Positions 14,104 to 14,735 of a DNA stretch of 14,735 nucleotides are shown here, piece by piece. Numbering within the stretch: the first letter of the stretch is position 1; the number at the start of each line of letters is the position of its first letter. Source of the stretch: Actinomycetota bacterium (lineage in GTDB: Bacteria; Actinomycetota; Actinomycetes; Nanopelagicales; Nanopelagicaceae); assembly GCA_009699165.1 (NCBI GenBank), contig WLOR01000028.1, forward strand, positions 1 to 14,735. The letters run 5' to 3'. Made by a program: the position numbers and the translations under genes. Under the pieces are notes generated by a model, which saw only the letters and a program-made list of their open reading frames with translations, did not search any database and was not told the origin of the DNA.

Positions 14104-14199
14104 GGGCTAAGTCCACCGAATCTGGCGGGGTTTTGCAAGAGGTTCAGGGAGGTGATTTCCATTTCGACTTACTGGTCAGTTCAAGGGAGAATATCGCCC
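14104..14199. promoter_or_regulatory. Divergent intergenic region between the DUF3052 gene and aceE
   Basis: 96 bp must hold promoters for both directions. I see AAGGGAG (14183-14189), the ribosome site of aceE, but no -35/-10 pair good enough to name on either strand and no clear operator. Confidence 0.4.
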
Positions 14200-14735
14200 A
14201 TGAGCGAAAACTTCGAAGCGCCCGATCAGATCATCGACCAGTTGGTAGATACCGACCCAGCTGAAACCGCTGAGTGGCAGGCATCCTTTGATGCAGCACT
14301 TGAGCATGCAGGCCCTGTTCGTGCACGGTATTTAATGCTGAGCCTTCTTAAGCGTGCGCATGAAAAGAACATTGGACTCTCTTCGCTTCGTACGACCGAT
14401 TACATCAACAGCATCTCACCCGAAAATGAGCCGGCTTTCCCTGGTGATGAAAACATTGAGCGCCGCATTCGCGCGATAAATAGATGGAACGCTGCAATGT
14501 TGGTACACCGCGCTCAACGCCCAGGCGTTGGTGTAGGTGGACATATATCAACGTATGCATCATCTGCAGCTCTCTATGAAGTTGGTTTTAACCACTTCTT
14601 CCGCGGACAAGATCATCCAGGTGGTGGAGATCAGATATTTTTCCAAGGACATGCAAGTCCCGGAATGTATGCGCGTGCTTTTCTTGAAGGTCGTCTGAGC
14701 GAAGATCAGTTAGATGGTTTTAGACAAGAGCTTTC
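14200..14735 (+). CDS. aceE: Pyruvate dehydrogenase E1 component (homodimeric type), N-terminal part
   Basis: E1 decarboxylates pyruvate with thiamine diphosphate and feeds acetyl groups to E2 of the pyruvate dehydrogenase complex. Only 178 codons of about 900 are in the window. ATG 14200 has AAGGGAG upstream with 10-nt spacing. Seen: [26 protein letters not shown] near residues 25-50, [39 protein letters not shown] (about 67-105), [26 protein letters not shown] (about 111-136) and [28 protein letters not shown] (about 143-170), which are hallmark stretches of AceE, including the His of GGHIST and the QGH..P thiamine-site segment. It is divergent from the DUF3052 gene, as in mycobacteria. It is truncated by the window end, not visibly broken. 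Confidence 0.97.
   Translation, partial: MSENFEAPDQIIDQLVDTDPAETAEWQASFDAALEHAGPVRARYLMLSLLKRAHEKNIGLSSLRTTDYINSISPENEPAFPGDENIERRIRAINRWNAAMLVHRAQRPGVGVGGHISTYASSAALYEVGFNHFFRGQDHPGGGDQIFFQGHASPGMYARAFLEGRLSEDQLDGFRQEL

Overview
The window reads as an actinobacterial chromosome segment of moderate GC, most like the small-genome freshwater (acI / Nanopelagicales-type) actinobacteria. The right end carries a gene order known from Mycobacterium tuberculosis (aceE, a DUF3052 gene, ahpE, with a C4 zinc-ribbon/coiled-coil gene and an RNase H-phosphatase fusion nearby), but without the high GC of mycobacteria. The lineage is an inference; no rRNA gene is present to fix it.

Left block (1-2240, minus strand): the start of a secreted protein, probably a substrate-binding protein (1-115, cut by the window edge); a DppC/OppC-type peptide-class ABC permease (166-1134); and a membrane-anchored beta-propeller of PD40/TolB-like repeats (1269-2240). 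A perfect 8-bp hairpin lies at the permease/secreted-protein junction.

Central block (2369-11277, plus strand): an eight-gene, almost gapless operon for uptake and intracellular breakdown of an amino-sugar glycoside, probably GlcNAc-containing oligosaccharides. It encodes a CUT1-type sugar-binding protein, two MalF/MalG-type permeases, a ROK-family regulator, a GH4 glycosidase, a BadF/BadG-type N-acetylglucosamine kinase, a GH84-type beta-N-acetylglucosaminidase without signal peptide, and an SGNH hydrolase without signal peptide. Sugar would be bound outside, imported intact, then cleaved, phosphorylated and possibly de-esterified in the cytosol. No ATPase for the importer and no nagA or nagB is present here, so those functions must lie elsewhere. 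The upstream region (2241-2368), shared with the divergent propeller gene, has a promoter-like element overlapped by two similar operator-like repeats. A perfect 17-bp stem sits inside the 5' coding end of the first permease gene.

Right block (11269-14735): housekeeping genes. On the minus strand, in transcription order: DUF3052 gene, AhpE-type peroxiredoxin, tRNA-Val(UAC), C4 zinc-ribbon coiled-coil protein, and RNase H/histidine phosphatase fusion, probably a single transcription unit. Its last gene overlaps the last gene of the sugar operon by 9 bp tail to tail. Divergently, aceE (pyruvate dehydrogenase E1) starts at 14200 and runs off the window.

No gene-free stretch exceeds 300 bases; the longest are 1135-1268, 2241-2368 and 14104-14199. 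I see no mobile element, CRISPR array or rRNA gene.
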